Positions 1 through 12,100 of a stretch of 64,000 nt of DNA are shown here, in pieces. The first letter of the stretch is position 1. Each line of letters opens with the position of its first letter. A program made the translations under genes and the position numbers. The notes under the pieces were generated by a model. The model was not told where the DNA came from and searched no databases. It saw only the letters and a list, made by a program, of their open reading frames with translations. Source of the stretch: Larus michahellis (taxonomy: Eukaryota > Chordata > Aves > Charadriiformes > Laridae); the NCBI RefSeq assembly GCF_964199755.1, contig NC_133897.1, positions 117,189,579-117,253,578 of the forward strand. The letters run 5' to 3'.

Positions 1-3000
1 AGCAGAAGTTGCCCTGAAACATAGACATTGAGATGGCCATCAGTTCTAGAAGGCCAGTGACTCACAGCCTGGCAGGTTATCCTAACTACCTGTATCCTAA
101 AAATTCAGTAAGAGTACCGCATCCCATCTCTTTCCCAAAAATACTTTGTTGTCATTACAAAAAAGGGTTTGTGCCTATTTTTTAGAACAGAATTTAGCGG
201 TATGTTTCTAAATAACAAATAACAATGAATTTTGCTGCGTGCTTCTGAAGCTAAAAGTATGTTTCTAAACATATAAGCTTTTGCTTTGCGGACAGAGATA
301 TGTTTTTTTAAAAGCAGTATTCAGTTTTTAATAAATTCCTAATCCTAGCAAAACAGTTGTGAAATCTCAGATGTGATTTTTCACCTCAAAGGCCCAAGCC
401 TTCCACCAGAGCTCTATCACATTTTTTTAAACAAACAAGAGTTTTTGAGTGCCTCTGTGAAACATCGTATTTTAGATGTGTTGAAACATACTAAGTCGTG
501 CCACATGGATTTCATCACATTATGTTTGGTGTCTATGAAATATACTTACGTTCATATAAAATTCTTATTGCTAGGTTGGAGCACTCAGAAGATTCTCTAG
601 GGACGACATTCTCAAATACGCTTGGGTTTGGCTTGACTGCTTCCCTCTATTGCTGCTCCAGAATTTTCTGTTCATGGTTTTTAATAGAAAAGCGGTTTCT
701 GTAATATTGACTTTTTTCCACAGGAAAAGGTTGGTTATGCCAAAACAATGTAATGTCCCTTTGGGAAAATAAAGAAGAATCCAAAATGTTTTGAACTGTC
801 CAAGCAAATCTAAATGTTTTGCTTCAGGATGGTTTGCCATTACTCATCAGGAGTTTGTCATGGTTTAGGTCCCTGATTTTCCCCCGTCATGTGGGATTCC
901 TGAAGGGATTACATTTTCCATCAAGAACAATAGAGCCCCTTCTAGCTGTGTTATGATGTTGCATCAAAGATGTCCCAAGCCCACATTTTAAAACCAAAAT
1001 ATTTTGAACTTTCCATGTTTTATTTTTCTTCCCAATTAGAAAACAAAAGCAAAAATATGGGACAATGTAGAACACACAGCCTGATTTTCAATAGGCTCTA
1101 TTTTGAAGGAACAAGGAGTAGGATAAGCAAATTCCTGTGCTTTGTACAATCCCACTTTAACCAAAAGTGAAAGGAAAAACAAGCAAAAGGAAGCAGCATG
1201 TGAGCCATACTAATGTAACCTTTAATGCCATCTATTTTTCTTTAGCTAGTATTTTTCTTATTTTCTTTAGCTACATTTGTCTCCATATTATTAACTAGCA
1301 TTACCCCGTTATTATGAGAATAATAAATGTATCTTTTTATCCCATCATTTACAATTTATTCCATGAGAAATGAAATACCAGATACACAATGTTATCTGGC
1401 TTCCACAGACTGTTTAATGAAATGTAGGAAACATAAGAAAATAGTGAAATATGATGTTACTTTAAAAAAAAAAAAAATTCCAAGATTTTTATATTCCCTC
1501 CAACATTTTACAGTTCTCTGAAACAACAGGATCAATTACTTGCACGTTCAAAAAAAAAAAAAAGGAATACTTGCCAGCTCCCTTTCTCAGAATAATTCAA
1601 AATTTGGAGAGATGTATGTTGGTAAAAACTTTCCTTTCTAAAAAAAATATAAAATAAAGTAAAATAAAATTGTTCTTTCTGTAGCTTCCAGGTCTGAATT
1701 CATGGCTTGTACTTAGTTCTCCCGAACCTTTATAGCAGCCTTTTTTTCCCTTTTGAAGAATATGAACAAAAAAGGTTCTCAGCCACTGTGCGTATCATCA
1801 CCAGCTCCAGCACTCGTGGTGGGGGGCTCAGGTTAGGTTCCATTCCGCTCCTTTTCCCCCCACCCCGAGAGCCAGATGCTCAAGAAGCACCATGATAAAA
1901 CAGCAGGACAAATCAGGAACCTCCAGAAGAAACAGAGCAACTCGGAAGCAACCTTCCTTATTCATTCCTGTAGGTTTTTTTCTTTTTAAGCAAGAGGTGG
2001 AGAAGGGAAGGGCTGCTACCACTTGCCTACAATAGTTGTTGCGTGGTGGGAGGTCCATTCCAGCTCTGCGTTCCTACCTAATTGCAAAGAAATTCTGGCT
2101 TAGCCTTTGAAGCCTTGGAACGGAGCATCTCCAGCCTCCTTGGCGAGTAGGACTTGTGGGAGGATATGCAGATAGAGTTTTTTGGAGAACTCACCTTGGA
2201 TCTACTAAGCCTGTACACGCGAAGTGAGACTGTGCAGAGGCTTACTTACCGGCAGGTCAGATGTGGATGTATTATTAACACATATAGCAAAAGGCATATC
2301 CCTGACATCTGTACAGGAAACTTGCTAAATTTCAAACGACTGTGTCCAGTTTGGAACTAGAGGTGCTTCTCTACAACTCAGCTGGCAAAGTTGCTTCCAT
2401 CTAACATGAGAAAGCAGCAGACTCACATTGCAAGTGTCAGAGCAGCGAGGCAAGCAATTGCCAAGTTTTAATAAACCCAGACTTCTTCCATCTCTTAATG
2501 TGTCTTTCAGATTTTAAAAACCAGGTTTTCCCCAAGTGCCTCTTCTTCAGTAGTTGTTACCTCTGCTGCCTCGTTCATGACTCTCCCATTTGCCCTGACA
2601 CAGATTCTCAGGGAAGAACGGAAGACACTGCGGCTGCTTCAGGGGAGCAAAGCAGACAGCAAGAAGGAAACCAAGGGTATTTTGCTGGAGTGGGGTGGGA
2701 ACTGAGAGATGCATGCAGAGCCAAGTAGCAGTTAAACATCAGGAAAACAGAGATATCTAGTCTTTCCTATTCCCCACCACCACTGCTCTCTTCTCATCTA
2801 TGACTGAAATCACACTGGGGTTCCCTACATTCTGAAAATTCAAACTGTTCTGGCTGCAGCTGAGGTGGGATAAGAAGTCACTGGTCCCGTCCCTATGTTG
2901 CTACCTCTTTCCTCATGTCAGGGAGCACAACTGCATATACATGTCACTCCCTATAAAGTTGCCATCAACAAACAAAATTTTATTTTTTTAGAAAACTATT

Positions 3001-3123
3001 AGGACACTTAAACTGACTAAGATCATGTTGGCAGAACTGCAAAACTATAGGAAAAAACCTATAGTTGTAGTTATGTCAGCAGACCTGAGGGGACTGTAAT
3101 CTCCAGTTGAAGGAATGGTGATG

Positions 3124-3157
3124 AGAAAACGGAAGATGGGAGAAAACGGAAGATGGG
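3124..3157. repeat. perfect 17-bp tandem duplication
   Basis: The unit agaaaacggaagatggg occurs twice, head to tail, without mismatch. Each copy contains a CGGAAG core of the kind bound by ETS factors. That the duplication does anything is inference; it may be simple replication slippage. Confidence 0.9.
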
Positions 3158-5863
3158 AGAGAAACAACAGAGATAGAGGGCATGCTGAGAAAAAAACCAT
3201 ACATCTGATGGCTGTTCAGTTTTCTGAGATCTCTAAATGGTGCACAACAGCAACATCCACCTGTAATGGTGAACACCGCAACAGTGAACAACCCCATCCT
3301 GATCGAGGCTCCACTCCAAGGATTTGTCTGGCATCCCAGACCGAGGGGATGACTTTGTTCCTGGAAATATTCCCAAAGTAAAACTTGTTCACATTCATCT
3401 CTAAATTAAGAAGGAAGGCTTTCCGGTGCCCAGGGTTGTGACAGACAATTATCCTCAAAACATTAGGGCAAGAATAACAACCTGGCACAGAAAATTCGGA
3501 AGATTTGTTAAACATTAATGCATAATAAAGGGCACTGACACAGGCCTGAGGAATTTGTCCATCTTTAGTCAGGGTGCGAGCTCAGAGGAAAGGACCATAC
3601 AAAGTCTTGTGCAAGGCTGAGCACAGAATCTACCTAATGATGATGAGGAGGATAAGATGGGGAATACAGCAGAACAAAAACGACGGGGTGAACAGAGGAG
3701 AGGCTGATTAGGAAAGGCTGGTCCCGCAGGGCCACATTAAGACTCCGTATATAGTTTCTATGTCTTTGTAAAAAGAAAGTTGTTGAATTCTTTTCACTTG
3801 GCTTCGTTTTCTGAAGTAATGTATAAAAGCGCCGCAACCGCATGTGTGCTCAACAGCTAAAATTCAGAGTGCCCTGGAAAAGAGATTTTGATGCAGAATC
3901 CCCTAGCAGCACTCCCTAAATGCTGTATTAACTTGGATTTTGCAGCTAATAACATTATTAAGAATTTCTTCCCCAGTAACATCTTAGGCAGTCAGCACAA
4001 GAATAACAAAAGAAGTATAACCAACGTATATATGTATATGCAACTCTCACAAAGTCAGCAGAAATTGTTCCTTTATACTGGCTACTAAATGAGGTCACAA
4101 GTCTCTAAAAGGCTATGAGCAACTCTAGCAGCGATGTCAAAACCAAAGACAGTTCAGGTCAGCTTTACCACACATACTTCTAAAAAGAAGTACTTTTCTC
4201 CTACTGTTCGTCCCTTTTCTTTCTGACTAAGAGTATACGACCCCTTTTGTGAGGAGAAGAGCACACATTCCAAATCTCTCGGAAGAGCAGGGCAGCCCAA
4301 GTAAATGCATTACTTTTTTCTGGACATGTACGATTTCACAGGCTTCAGATTTTTCAAATATGAAATTTAAATGAAAAATAAATAATAAAAAAGAATGTAT
4401 CTTTGCAGCTTCAACATTAAATCATGCAAGTACCAAAGATAACAGGATGTGTAGCTGCTGCCAAAGCAGGGTTGAATGTTAAGTGTTCATCATACATAGC
4501 ATTGCCCTTGAAACAAAAGCAGTAGTTATTTTAAGTAACCATAAGCAATACTCATGTGCAATTCAAAGGAGATCGGATATAAAGAGATAAAGATTAGGGC
4601 ACAGCAATAGGGCTTTCATTATACGGTGTAATCCAGCGTGTCTGATATAACTGGATGTGACACAAATGTAAATAGCAACAGGTTTGGAAGTATGGGGTTT
4701 TCCAAGATAAAGTCTAGCATGCTTTCAAAAGTACCTTTAAATACTTTCAAAAACAATGTTGGAATCAATGTTTTTCAAAAAGAACCCTCCACATACTTGC
4801 TAAAAGTATAATATGCGTAAGTAATTAGTCATGTTACACAAGATCAAACAGAAGCGCTATTTGAGAAAGAACGGAATATTTATTCTTGCAAAGAGATGTG
4901 CACAATGAACACAAAGATCCCGGCCACTTGGAGATGCAGAAGCATTTTAAGGCAAAAAAGGACAAAAATATTTTGAAGTTTAACATAAAGCTTCAATAGA
5001 ATACTCACTTCAGAATAGGAAACAATGACAGATCCATCACACAGTGACTTAGCACGCCATTTCCTTACTGAACTACTATATTCTTATGTAATTTGCATTA
5101 TATCCAAGGAATATGTTTTACTTTTTAAAATCAATAATTTTATTAATAGCGTCACTTGAAGAAATTAACATGATGAAACAAAAACTACCCACTTATTTGA
5201 CTAACAGAATATTCAGATTCAAAAGAAATATCCATGTTTTGCTAAACCCCCTATTCTTAAAAATACTGATGCAAGTGCTTACAAGTAAGCATGTGACTAA
5301 TACTAATTAATTCCAAGAAGAACTGTTTTCTGTAGGATGAGCAATGGGAACTTGGCCCATGAATTTTAGGAGATGCTGCTATAAAATACCATTGTTTTCT
5401 AAAGAGTAAGTGATAGTTAGGATGAGGCCTTGACTACCATAGTTACTTCTCAAAATGAAGGAATGAATTCAGGTCCAGAAAAACTTTTTCTCTCTTTTAA
5501 AAGAAAAAAACTGTTTGCAGGAGACCACGATATTTTTCTGTTTATTCCAATTTATTGGAAAACAATCCCACCAAGTGTTTTCAAGAACGTCTCAATGTTT
5601 CCAAGTTACTATAATGTGTACGATAGATTAACATTTGGCATGTACAGTTAAAGCTCTTCAGAAAATCAATCTACCCATCTCCTTCAAAATCTCAGGATAC
5701 GAGGCCTGTAATTCCCCAATCACAAATCACTGAACCCAGATCAATGCCTGTAATATCTTAGTCTGCCCTCCTCCATCTCTGTTCCTCCTTCTTTCGTTCT
5801 GCTCTTACACCTGCATTCCCCCTTATATCCCTAAAAATACTTCATTTGGCATAATATGTACTT

Positions 5864-5907
5864 AATCCTAATTTAGTAACTTGAACCAAAAAAAAAAAAT
5901 TAGGATT
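5864..5907. repeat. 11-bp perfect inverted repeat
   Basis: AATCCTAATTT at 5,864-5,874 is the exact reverse complement of AAATTAGGATT at 5,897-5,907. A 22-nt spacer that includes most of an A-run separates the arms. No family is recognised. Confidence 0.85.
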
Positions 5908-6452
5908 GTAAAAATGATCATCTTCTTTAGAAATTAATTCAAGTATATGATAATTTTAAAAGATAGCCTACATTTAGGAAGGTGTTCTGCCTGTACTATT
6001 TGCACAGATCTTTAAGAGTGCGTTAATGACAATTTAAAACTCAGTGCAGCTGAGGTGTTAGTAAGTGCTGAGCCTGTTAGAAGGGATATTTGGGAAACTG
6101 TATCCAGCAAATGGCAGTGATGAGCCCCTAAGGCAGTAGCACCTCACACCACATTCCAGCCACAGTAGAGCATAGGAGAGCAGCTGCTCCCTCCCCTTCC
6201 TGGACAAAGTAAAAAATATTAATTTAAATCAAGATTTGAAAGCCCACTCAGTAATAGCCGAGCAGCAGCATTAAGGGAGTTTTACCCAGGTAAAACCAGG
6301 CGACAGGTTGCAGGCAGAAGGTGGCAATGACGCCCCGAATCCCCTCCTGTGCAGGATTAAACAGGACTGAACCACCAGCAGTTTGACGGTTTTAAGTCAC
6401 CTGTTCAGTGTTTCCTTATAAAAATGAGGAACACTCAGACTGTTAGTGACAA

Positions 6453-6851
6453 GTGCAAGACAATTTAAGAAGCAGCCAATTTTTCCACTGCAATGAAGGC
6501 ATGTCTAGCCTCCAAGACTCCCGACTCAAACCCTCATCTATTCTTTCACGCCCATCTGGTGTGAGTCTGAGCTTGCCGTCAGTTACGGGACTGGTCATCT
6601 CGTCTTCTCCCCAACTGCTCTGCTATTTTAATCACACTGTGCTTGAAATTAAGCGTGCCGGTCTCTCCACTATCAACCAAAGTCTATCACTGGTGCAGCC
6701 CCAGCACTATCCGTGGCAGCCGACAGCACACGTACACATAGAACAGCAGGCGGAGGTCGCGATTAACGGCTCAGTCTTTCAGAAACCCACCAAATCATTC
6801 CTTATCTTGGTCTTAAGGGGAGAAAGCAATGGGAAAGGTGTGATGGACTGA
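6453..6851 (+). other. 132-codon open frame in a CpG-retaining patch
   Basis: This is among the longest open frames outside the CpG island and the LINE copies. It lies in a stretch that keeps well over ten CpG dinucleotides in about 350 bp, unlike the surrounding AT-rich DNA. The translation has no domain, signal peptide or repeat that I recognise. The stretch could be an upstream regulatory element, part of a noncoding RNA, or chance. I do not call it a gene. Confidence 0.25.
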
Positions 6852-7523
6852 AAATACCAACAAACCTTTTGGTACCACACAGGCACAGCCAGGTGCTGGG
6901 AGAGAGGACAACTATGTAATCCTATCCATTGACCCCGGGCCCAAAACTTAGAAGTCAAATTACAGTGACAGCTGGCAAGAGCCAATATATATATATATTT
7001 ATGTATGTAGAGCTTTAGCCCAATGCTGAAAAATTTCTTAAGAAAAACGAGTAACTTTGAAACATAATGAAGATGATGACATCCTTAGGCCTCATTCAGT
7101 TTTTCAGACATCCAAGTTTTACCATTGTGCTGTAAAATTAACCACGCAGCAATGCTTACCTGTGTATTAAAATCCCAGAACTGTTACTTGGTGATGAAAC
7201 TTTGCTCTCTATTCAAGACTACCTACCATAAACCCAGATGAAGCCATGAAACCGTGGCAGACCCAGAGATCTCACCAGTCTGCAAACACTCCTCCTCAGT
7301 TAAGTAATCCATCGCCCAGGCCCATTTGTAAAACTTGCTGTTGATTTTCTAAATTAAAAATCAATTCTGTATAATATGATTTAGGCTCCTGACAGAACAG
7401 GAACATGATAAACTCCACCGCTCTAACTGGATTACATGAGTACAATTTATGGTGAGGAGGCTCCAAATCTAAAACACTTTTGCTTTTTTTGTATGTTGTT
7501 AACTGTTTAGCATATTTATGGCC

Positions 7524-7590
7524 CTGTAAAAGCAAATACACGTATTTGCTGTCAGTAAATTTGCTGTAAAAGCAAACACATGTATTTGCT
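7524..7590. repeat. tandemly duplicated palindrome, 40-bp spacing
   Basis: A 27-bp segment at 7,524-7,550 recurs at 7,564-7,590 with two mismatches. Its core at 7,531-7,550 has perfect 9-bp arms (AGCAAATAC / GTATTTGCT) around a 2-nt centre. The second copy at 7,571-7,590 keeps the symmetry with one arm mismatch. It lies about 0.6 kb upstream of the CpG island. Confidence 0.85.
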
Positions 7591-8591
7591 TTATCTTAAA
7601 TTAAAAAATACAAATGGCTTCACTGTGCAGCACTGCCTGGAAGATAAACTGGACATCCTATTCAATTTTTTTAAGATTAAAAATATATTAGATTATCATT
7701 AGTGATCAATACAGTTACTGCTTTATATTCAGCCTTTGAACCAAATAAAGAGGCAAGAGTGCTATTCCAGTGCTAAATTTGACTATTAAGAGAACTGAAA
7801 ACAATAAAAGTAATAATGAGAACTGCCGATTTGACCACGTAAACTTCAACAACTTTGATTCTTTAGCGTTGGGTTGTTTTTCTTTCTTTTCTTCTGCTTC
7901 TCCCTGCAGCCTGCAACTCTGAAGGCTAGATGCATTTACACAACCTTTCTCCGTGAAGACCGCCTTGCCCCAAATCCAATTTTTTTTTTTTTATTATCTC
8001 TTAAAATGTGACACGCTGACTTCTGGCATCGCCGTGATTGGGGAAACCCGTAACACACCGCACCGCGGAGTTACCGGTGCCTTATTTACAGGCTTGTCTT
8101 TTGTTTGCCCAGGGTTTGGGGACAGGTTTGCTCCGCGGTGCCGCCGCCGCAGCCCCTCGGTCCCCGCCGCGGTGCCCTCGCTTCACAACGATCGTTTTTC
8201 GCATCTTGCTCGACCCAAAGAAACGACGTTTTCACCCAGCCTAAGCCGCGGCCCACCTGCAGATGCCTGTCTGTAGGACTTCTAAAGTTATTTTTCTTCA
8301 CCTTTCCCACACCAGGCCGAAGGGCTTCGCTGCCGAAATCTTTCAGGTTCAGCTTTCCCTGCCGAGAGAGGCTTCCCGAGTCCGGCTGCCCCAGCTCCCG
8401 CCCCGGTATTTACCCCGACCAGGGCCCCGCTCCCCAAGCCCGAGGAGACAAGGCCGGGGGAAGGCGGCGGCCCTCGGCCCACGCCTCACCCCCGCAAGCC
8501 GCGGGGCAGCGCAGGGCAGGGCAAGCCCCGGCTCCCTCCCCGCCGCCCCCACACCGCGGGGCCGCTGGGGGAGCGGCGGCTCCGCTCGCCT

Positions 8592-8603
8592 CCACCATGT
8601 TGG
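8592..8603 (+). promoter_or_regulatory. YY1-type motif, alternatively a short upstream ORF start
   Basis: CCACCATGTTGG matches the YY1 CCATnTTG pattern common near starts of CpG-island genes. The same ATG (8,597) has adenine at -3 and opens a frame of about 77 codons ending at 8,830. It would be a upstream ORF only if transcription begins 5' of it. I favour the YY1 reading. Confidence 0.5.
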
Positions 8604-8849
8604 CTCCGTGCGCGGTGGCGCGGAGGAGGAGAGGGGGAGCCGCCGCCTGCCCGGCTCTGCGGGGGCCGCCCGGCTCCTCCCCGCAGCCTCCGTCTCCGGG
8701 CGTGGGGGCCGCTGCCCCGGCCGGGAGGGGCGGCGATCCGGGCCCGGGGCGCATGGGGCGGCCGCGGGGGCGGAGGGAAGAGCGCCGCGGAGGAGGGGCC
8801 CGCGGTGCCCGCCAGAGAGCCCGGCCGTAGGGGCGGGGAGTCTCCTCCT

Positions 8850-9053
8850 CCTCCCGCAGCGAGGCTCCGGCTCCCCGCACGCACCGGAGCGCCCGGCTCC
8901 CTCCTCCTCCTCCTGCTCCTCGTCCCTCCTCCCTTTCCCCTCCTCCCCCCCTTCCCTCCCCGGGTCGCCGCGGCTCCGGGAGGAGCGGGGGGGGTCCCCC
9001 GCTTCCTTCCCTCCCCCCCTCCTTCTCCCACCCGCCACGCCGAGGAGAGGCAG
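8850..9053 (+). other. YES1: predicted noncoding exon 1 of YES1 (5' boundary approximate)
   Basis: The 3' boundary is set by a near-ideal splice donor, CAG|GTGAGG, with the intron beginning at 9,054. The coding exon at 42,634 has only 8 nt before its ATG and a clear acceptor, so a separate 5'UTR exon must exist, and the CpG island is the only plausible source. The 5' boundary is a guess. A second donor-like site (GAA|GTAAGT) at 9,375 could give a longer exon 1 that would include an ATG at 9,108. Confidence 0.5.
8897..9034 (+). promoter_or_regulatory. long polypyrimidine tracts in the promoter/5'UTR
   Basis: Two C/T-rich tracts, about 8,897-8,961 and 8,996-9,034, are interrupted by few purines. 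They lie immediately 5' of the best predicted exon 1 donor. Such tracts can form triplex DNA, bind CNBP or PCBP-type factors, or give a pyrimidine-rich 5'UTR. Which applies is unknown. Confidence 0.6.
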
Positions 9054-9103
9054 GTGAGGACCCGGCCGCGTCCCCGCTCCCCCCGCCCCGCGGGAGAGGC
9101 GGC

Positions 9104-9115
9104 CGCGATGGCGGC
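9104..9115 (+). promoter_or_regulatory. second YY1-type motif / ATG with open frame to 9,386
   Basis: The segment contains GATGGCGGC, the reverse-strand form of the YY1 consensus GCCGCCATC. The ATG at 9,108 opens an alanine/proline/arginine-rich frame of 92 codons to 9,386. Because it lies 3' of the favoured donor at 9,054, it is most likely intronic regulatory sequence. Confidence 0.4.
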
Positions 9116-12100
9116 GGCGCCCGACGAGGCGCTAGGCCCCGGCCGCCCGCCCCCGGCCTCTCCCCGCCGGGCGGCCCCGGTGAGGGGGGGAGTTGGGGGC
9201 GTCCCTCACCCCCGGCCCCTTCCTCTACGGAAAGTTTCGCAGCAAACTTTCTTCCGGGCCCGAGCCCCCGCCCGAGGGGTCGGGCGGCGGCAGCGGGAGG
9301 GAGGGAGGGAGCCGCGGCGTCCCGCACCGCCCGGGGCTGGGCCGGGCTGGCGGCGGGGGGCGGGCGGAGGGGAAGTAAGTTTGTGAGGGGAGGCCTCCCC
9401 CCCCGACGCCCGGCTGCCTCCGCCGCCCCTTCCAGCCGGGCTGCCGTCCTCGCCGGGCCGTTCGCTCCTTCCCCGGTGGCGGCGGCGTTCAGCGCCCGGG
9501 CCGGTGCTCGGCCGGTCCCGGCTGGGCTCCCGAGCGCAGGCGGCCCCCGGTGCCGGCGGGATGTAAAAGGCTGAAATTCAGGAAATTGATTTGCGAGTCG
9601 CCCGTAGCGTGGCCTGCGTGGAAGTGTTTTCTATTAATTTTATTATTTTTTTTTCACCTCACCGTTCTGGCTTCTATCCCTACCTCTAGCAGGGACACGA
9701 CTGCTTTAAATTTCTGAGTCATTAATTTAAATGTTCAATCATCACAACTTCATGGAGCCTCCCTACGGTTAAAAAATAAGTGTACACTAATAATATAAGT
9801 GTATATATTACAGGGCCCCGCTGCTGCGGAGGCTGCCTGTAACTTTCTGTGCTGCGTGGACCCGTGCATAAAGTTGTGCATGTATCTCTCAGGCCGAGGG
9901 CTGGCGTGTCTTCTCCATTATAATCACATTTATTTCAGTATGGTCCCTTCCAGATGTCAGGTATGGGTGTGGGTACGGGCCGCTTTGCATTGGGAAAACT
10001 AGGTTATAAATATTTCCGAACCTTGTGGTTGTTAAGGTGTATTCGGGCGTACCTGCTGGATTTAACCCTACACAGAGGCTGGTCGTTAATTAAAAAATAG
10101 TTGCATGGACTTACTTAAACTGGCAAAATGATCCAAAACCAAGTTTAAAATCTGGAGCATGTTGCCAAGGAAGGTGTATTTCTTTCTCTTAATAATTTGT
10201 CGACAGCTGAATGAAATATCAGGCATATTTTGCAAGCAAAATTGACCTTTAGTCAGGGAAGCAAGATAGGAAAGTTTACCTGAGATTCTTTTTCTTTCAT
10301 TTTTGGAAAGTAAGGCCTTGAAGAGGGATTTCTAGTAAAATTGCCTGGTCAGTTACACTTGCAGCATCTGTGTCAGTTTTGCCATAACTATATATTTCTG
10401 CAGACTTTGGAGATGTAAGGACTGTTCCTTTCCAAACAACACAACCTTGTACTTCCACTTGTGTTTCTGATGCATGCTGCAAATTTAGCTCTAGGAGGTT
10501 CCTGCTGAACATGGGCACAGAGCAGAGACGGTGGGTGGGTTTTGCACAGCCAGGGTGTTGGGGTTGAGTTCGGGACAAGGTAGCAAATGTGATGGGAACG
10601 GAAAGAGAGCAGCCCTGGCGCTGTGCTGAATTTCAAAGAAAAAGATCCAGCGATACCAGGCGTATGAAAGGATGGTAATAGTTGGTAGCAGCGATTGCCA
10701 GTAATTATTCTGTGGGTTTTGTTAGCTTTATTTGCTCAGGATGTGCAGCTCAAATGCAACTGCAGTGTCTGTGTGGTGTCAGTCCCTCTAATAACTCTTC
10801 TGGCCGTTAGCCGATTTCAAACAAATTTGGCAGCAGAGGTCTCCCAGGTGAGCAATTTCTACAAAATTTGTGAAGGTAAGGAAGCCAGGTAGAAGAGAGC
10901 TCTTAACCTGCACACCAGAGAGTTCAGGTCAACATTTATCTCAAACTGGAAACTGACGCAGGAAATGGGCCCTCCCTGGTTCTGCTGCTCATAGAGCTAC
11001 TGGTCCAGTTTTCAATAAGTTTTTAAAATCTGGAGCCCAGTACCACTCCTTGAAATCTGAAGAATTCCATTTGGAATGAGAGTAGTGAGCCCAAGGTGGG
11101 TTTAATCTGTATTTTGTATTATAAAGAGAGATTTTTCAGGGGAATATTTATTGCCTAACAACAGTTCTTTGGCTATGAAACAAACAAACAAAATTGAAAG
11201 TATGTTTAAATTGCTGCGTTATTCAAAATCACTAGAAAAATACTTAATAAATCTTTTGTGTGCTGCGTACTGTGTAACAGAATTATTGAAAAACTGCAGT
11301 TCACAATTTAGGTTTTTTAGCAATATTCATGTAGCAGAGCAGAGAATGGCGCTTTCACACTAGAGGAATATTCTTTATTTTGAGCTTTGCATACTTCATG
11401 CAGCTCCTGAAGAATGAAATCGACACTCTCTTCGCTCCAATAAATGGTGGCCATCATGTGACAGTGATGTGAAAGTCTGCGGTGTGGCATATGTCAGTTT
11501 ATGTGGTCAAAGTTTGCTTTATGAACAAATTCACTGCATCGTTTTCCTTCTCTATATGTGCTGTCTGCAGACAAAAGCTGTATATTTTCAATAGATAATT
11601 CCTTGTGTTCAAACCGTTAGTTAAAAGAAATACATTCTTTCATCTGTATTCCCTACTTGGAGCCAACTGTTTTGCCTCGTACTTTGATCACAGTTTGAGT
11701 AAGCTACCTTGATGTTAATTTAAATTTGGTGTCAGCATTAACACTGCTTTAGGAACGCGTCCTTATTCTGCTGTGTCACGTCAAGCAGCCTTTTTCAGAT
11801 AGGACGCCTCCCGTCCACACATACACAGTTTGTGGTTTCTGTGAAGCCCTTGTGAAAGGTTTTGGGCTTCTAGTACTGGAAGTCCTCTGCTAGTCAGTGG
11901 AACAGATTGATTAGCGAGGGAGAAATGTAGTTTCTCAAACTACTGTGACAGAATGGTTTAGTTTTTTGTCCTGGAGGAGCCACCTCCAAATACAAGTAGA
12001 TAGCTGATTCTCGGTATTTCATTTTTGTTCTCCTTGAGAATGTCAGTAGGATGCTGTTTTAACGTGATGGATTTTATGATGTGGCAGCCACTAATTTTTT

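Larger units (their letters stand above)
1..8100. other. upstream intergenic region, no gene supported
   Basis: The region is AT-rich with stop codons in all frames, poly-A/T runs and no homology that I recognise. Short open frames occur, but none shows a known domain or splice-bounded coding structure. Notable local structures are a 17-bp tandem duplication near 3,124, an inverted repeat at 5,864-5,907, a CpG-retaining patch with a 132-codon open frame at 6,453-6,851, and a duplicated palindrome at 7,524-7,590. In mammals the gene upstream of and divergent from YES1 is ADCYAP1, at a distance; nothing here resembles its coding exons. Confidence 0.7.
8120..9570 (+). promoter_or_regulatory. YES1: CpG island promoter of YES1
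   Basis: GC content and CpG density rise sharply against AT-rich flanks. GC boxes are visible at 8,727-8,734, 8,766-8,776, 8,830-8,838 and 9,081-9,089, and an inverted CCAAT (ATTGG) sits just upstream at 8,037-8,041. I see no TATA box in a useful place, which fits dispersed initiation at a housekeeping-type promoter. It lies about 33 kb 5' of the first coding exon on the same strand, as expected for a Src-family gene with a noncoding first exon. Large open frames on both strands here come from the scarcity of AT-rich stop codons and are not genes. The transcription start cannot be fixed from sequence alone. Confidence 0.9.

Noticed and set aside
8105..9386. Overlapping open frames of 180-305 codons on both strands in the CpG island
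   Set aside because: High GC removes AT-rich stop codons. The products are low-complexity Pro/Arg/Gly/Ala in several frames and both strands at once, which is a composition effect.
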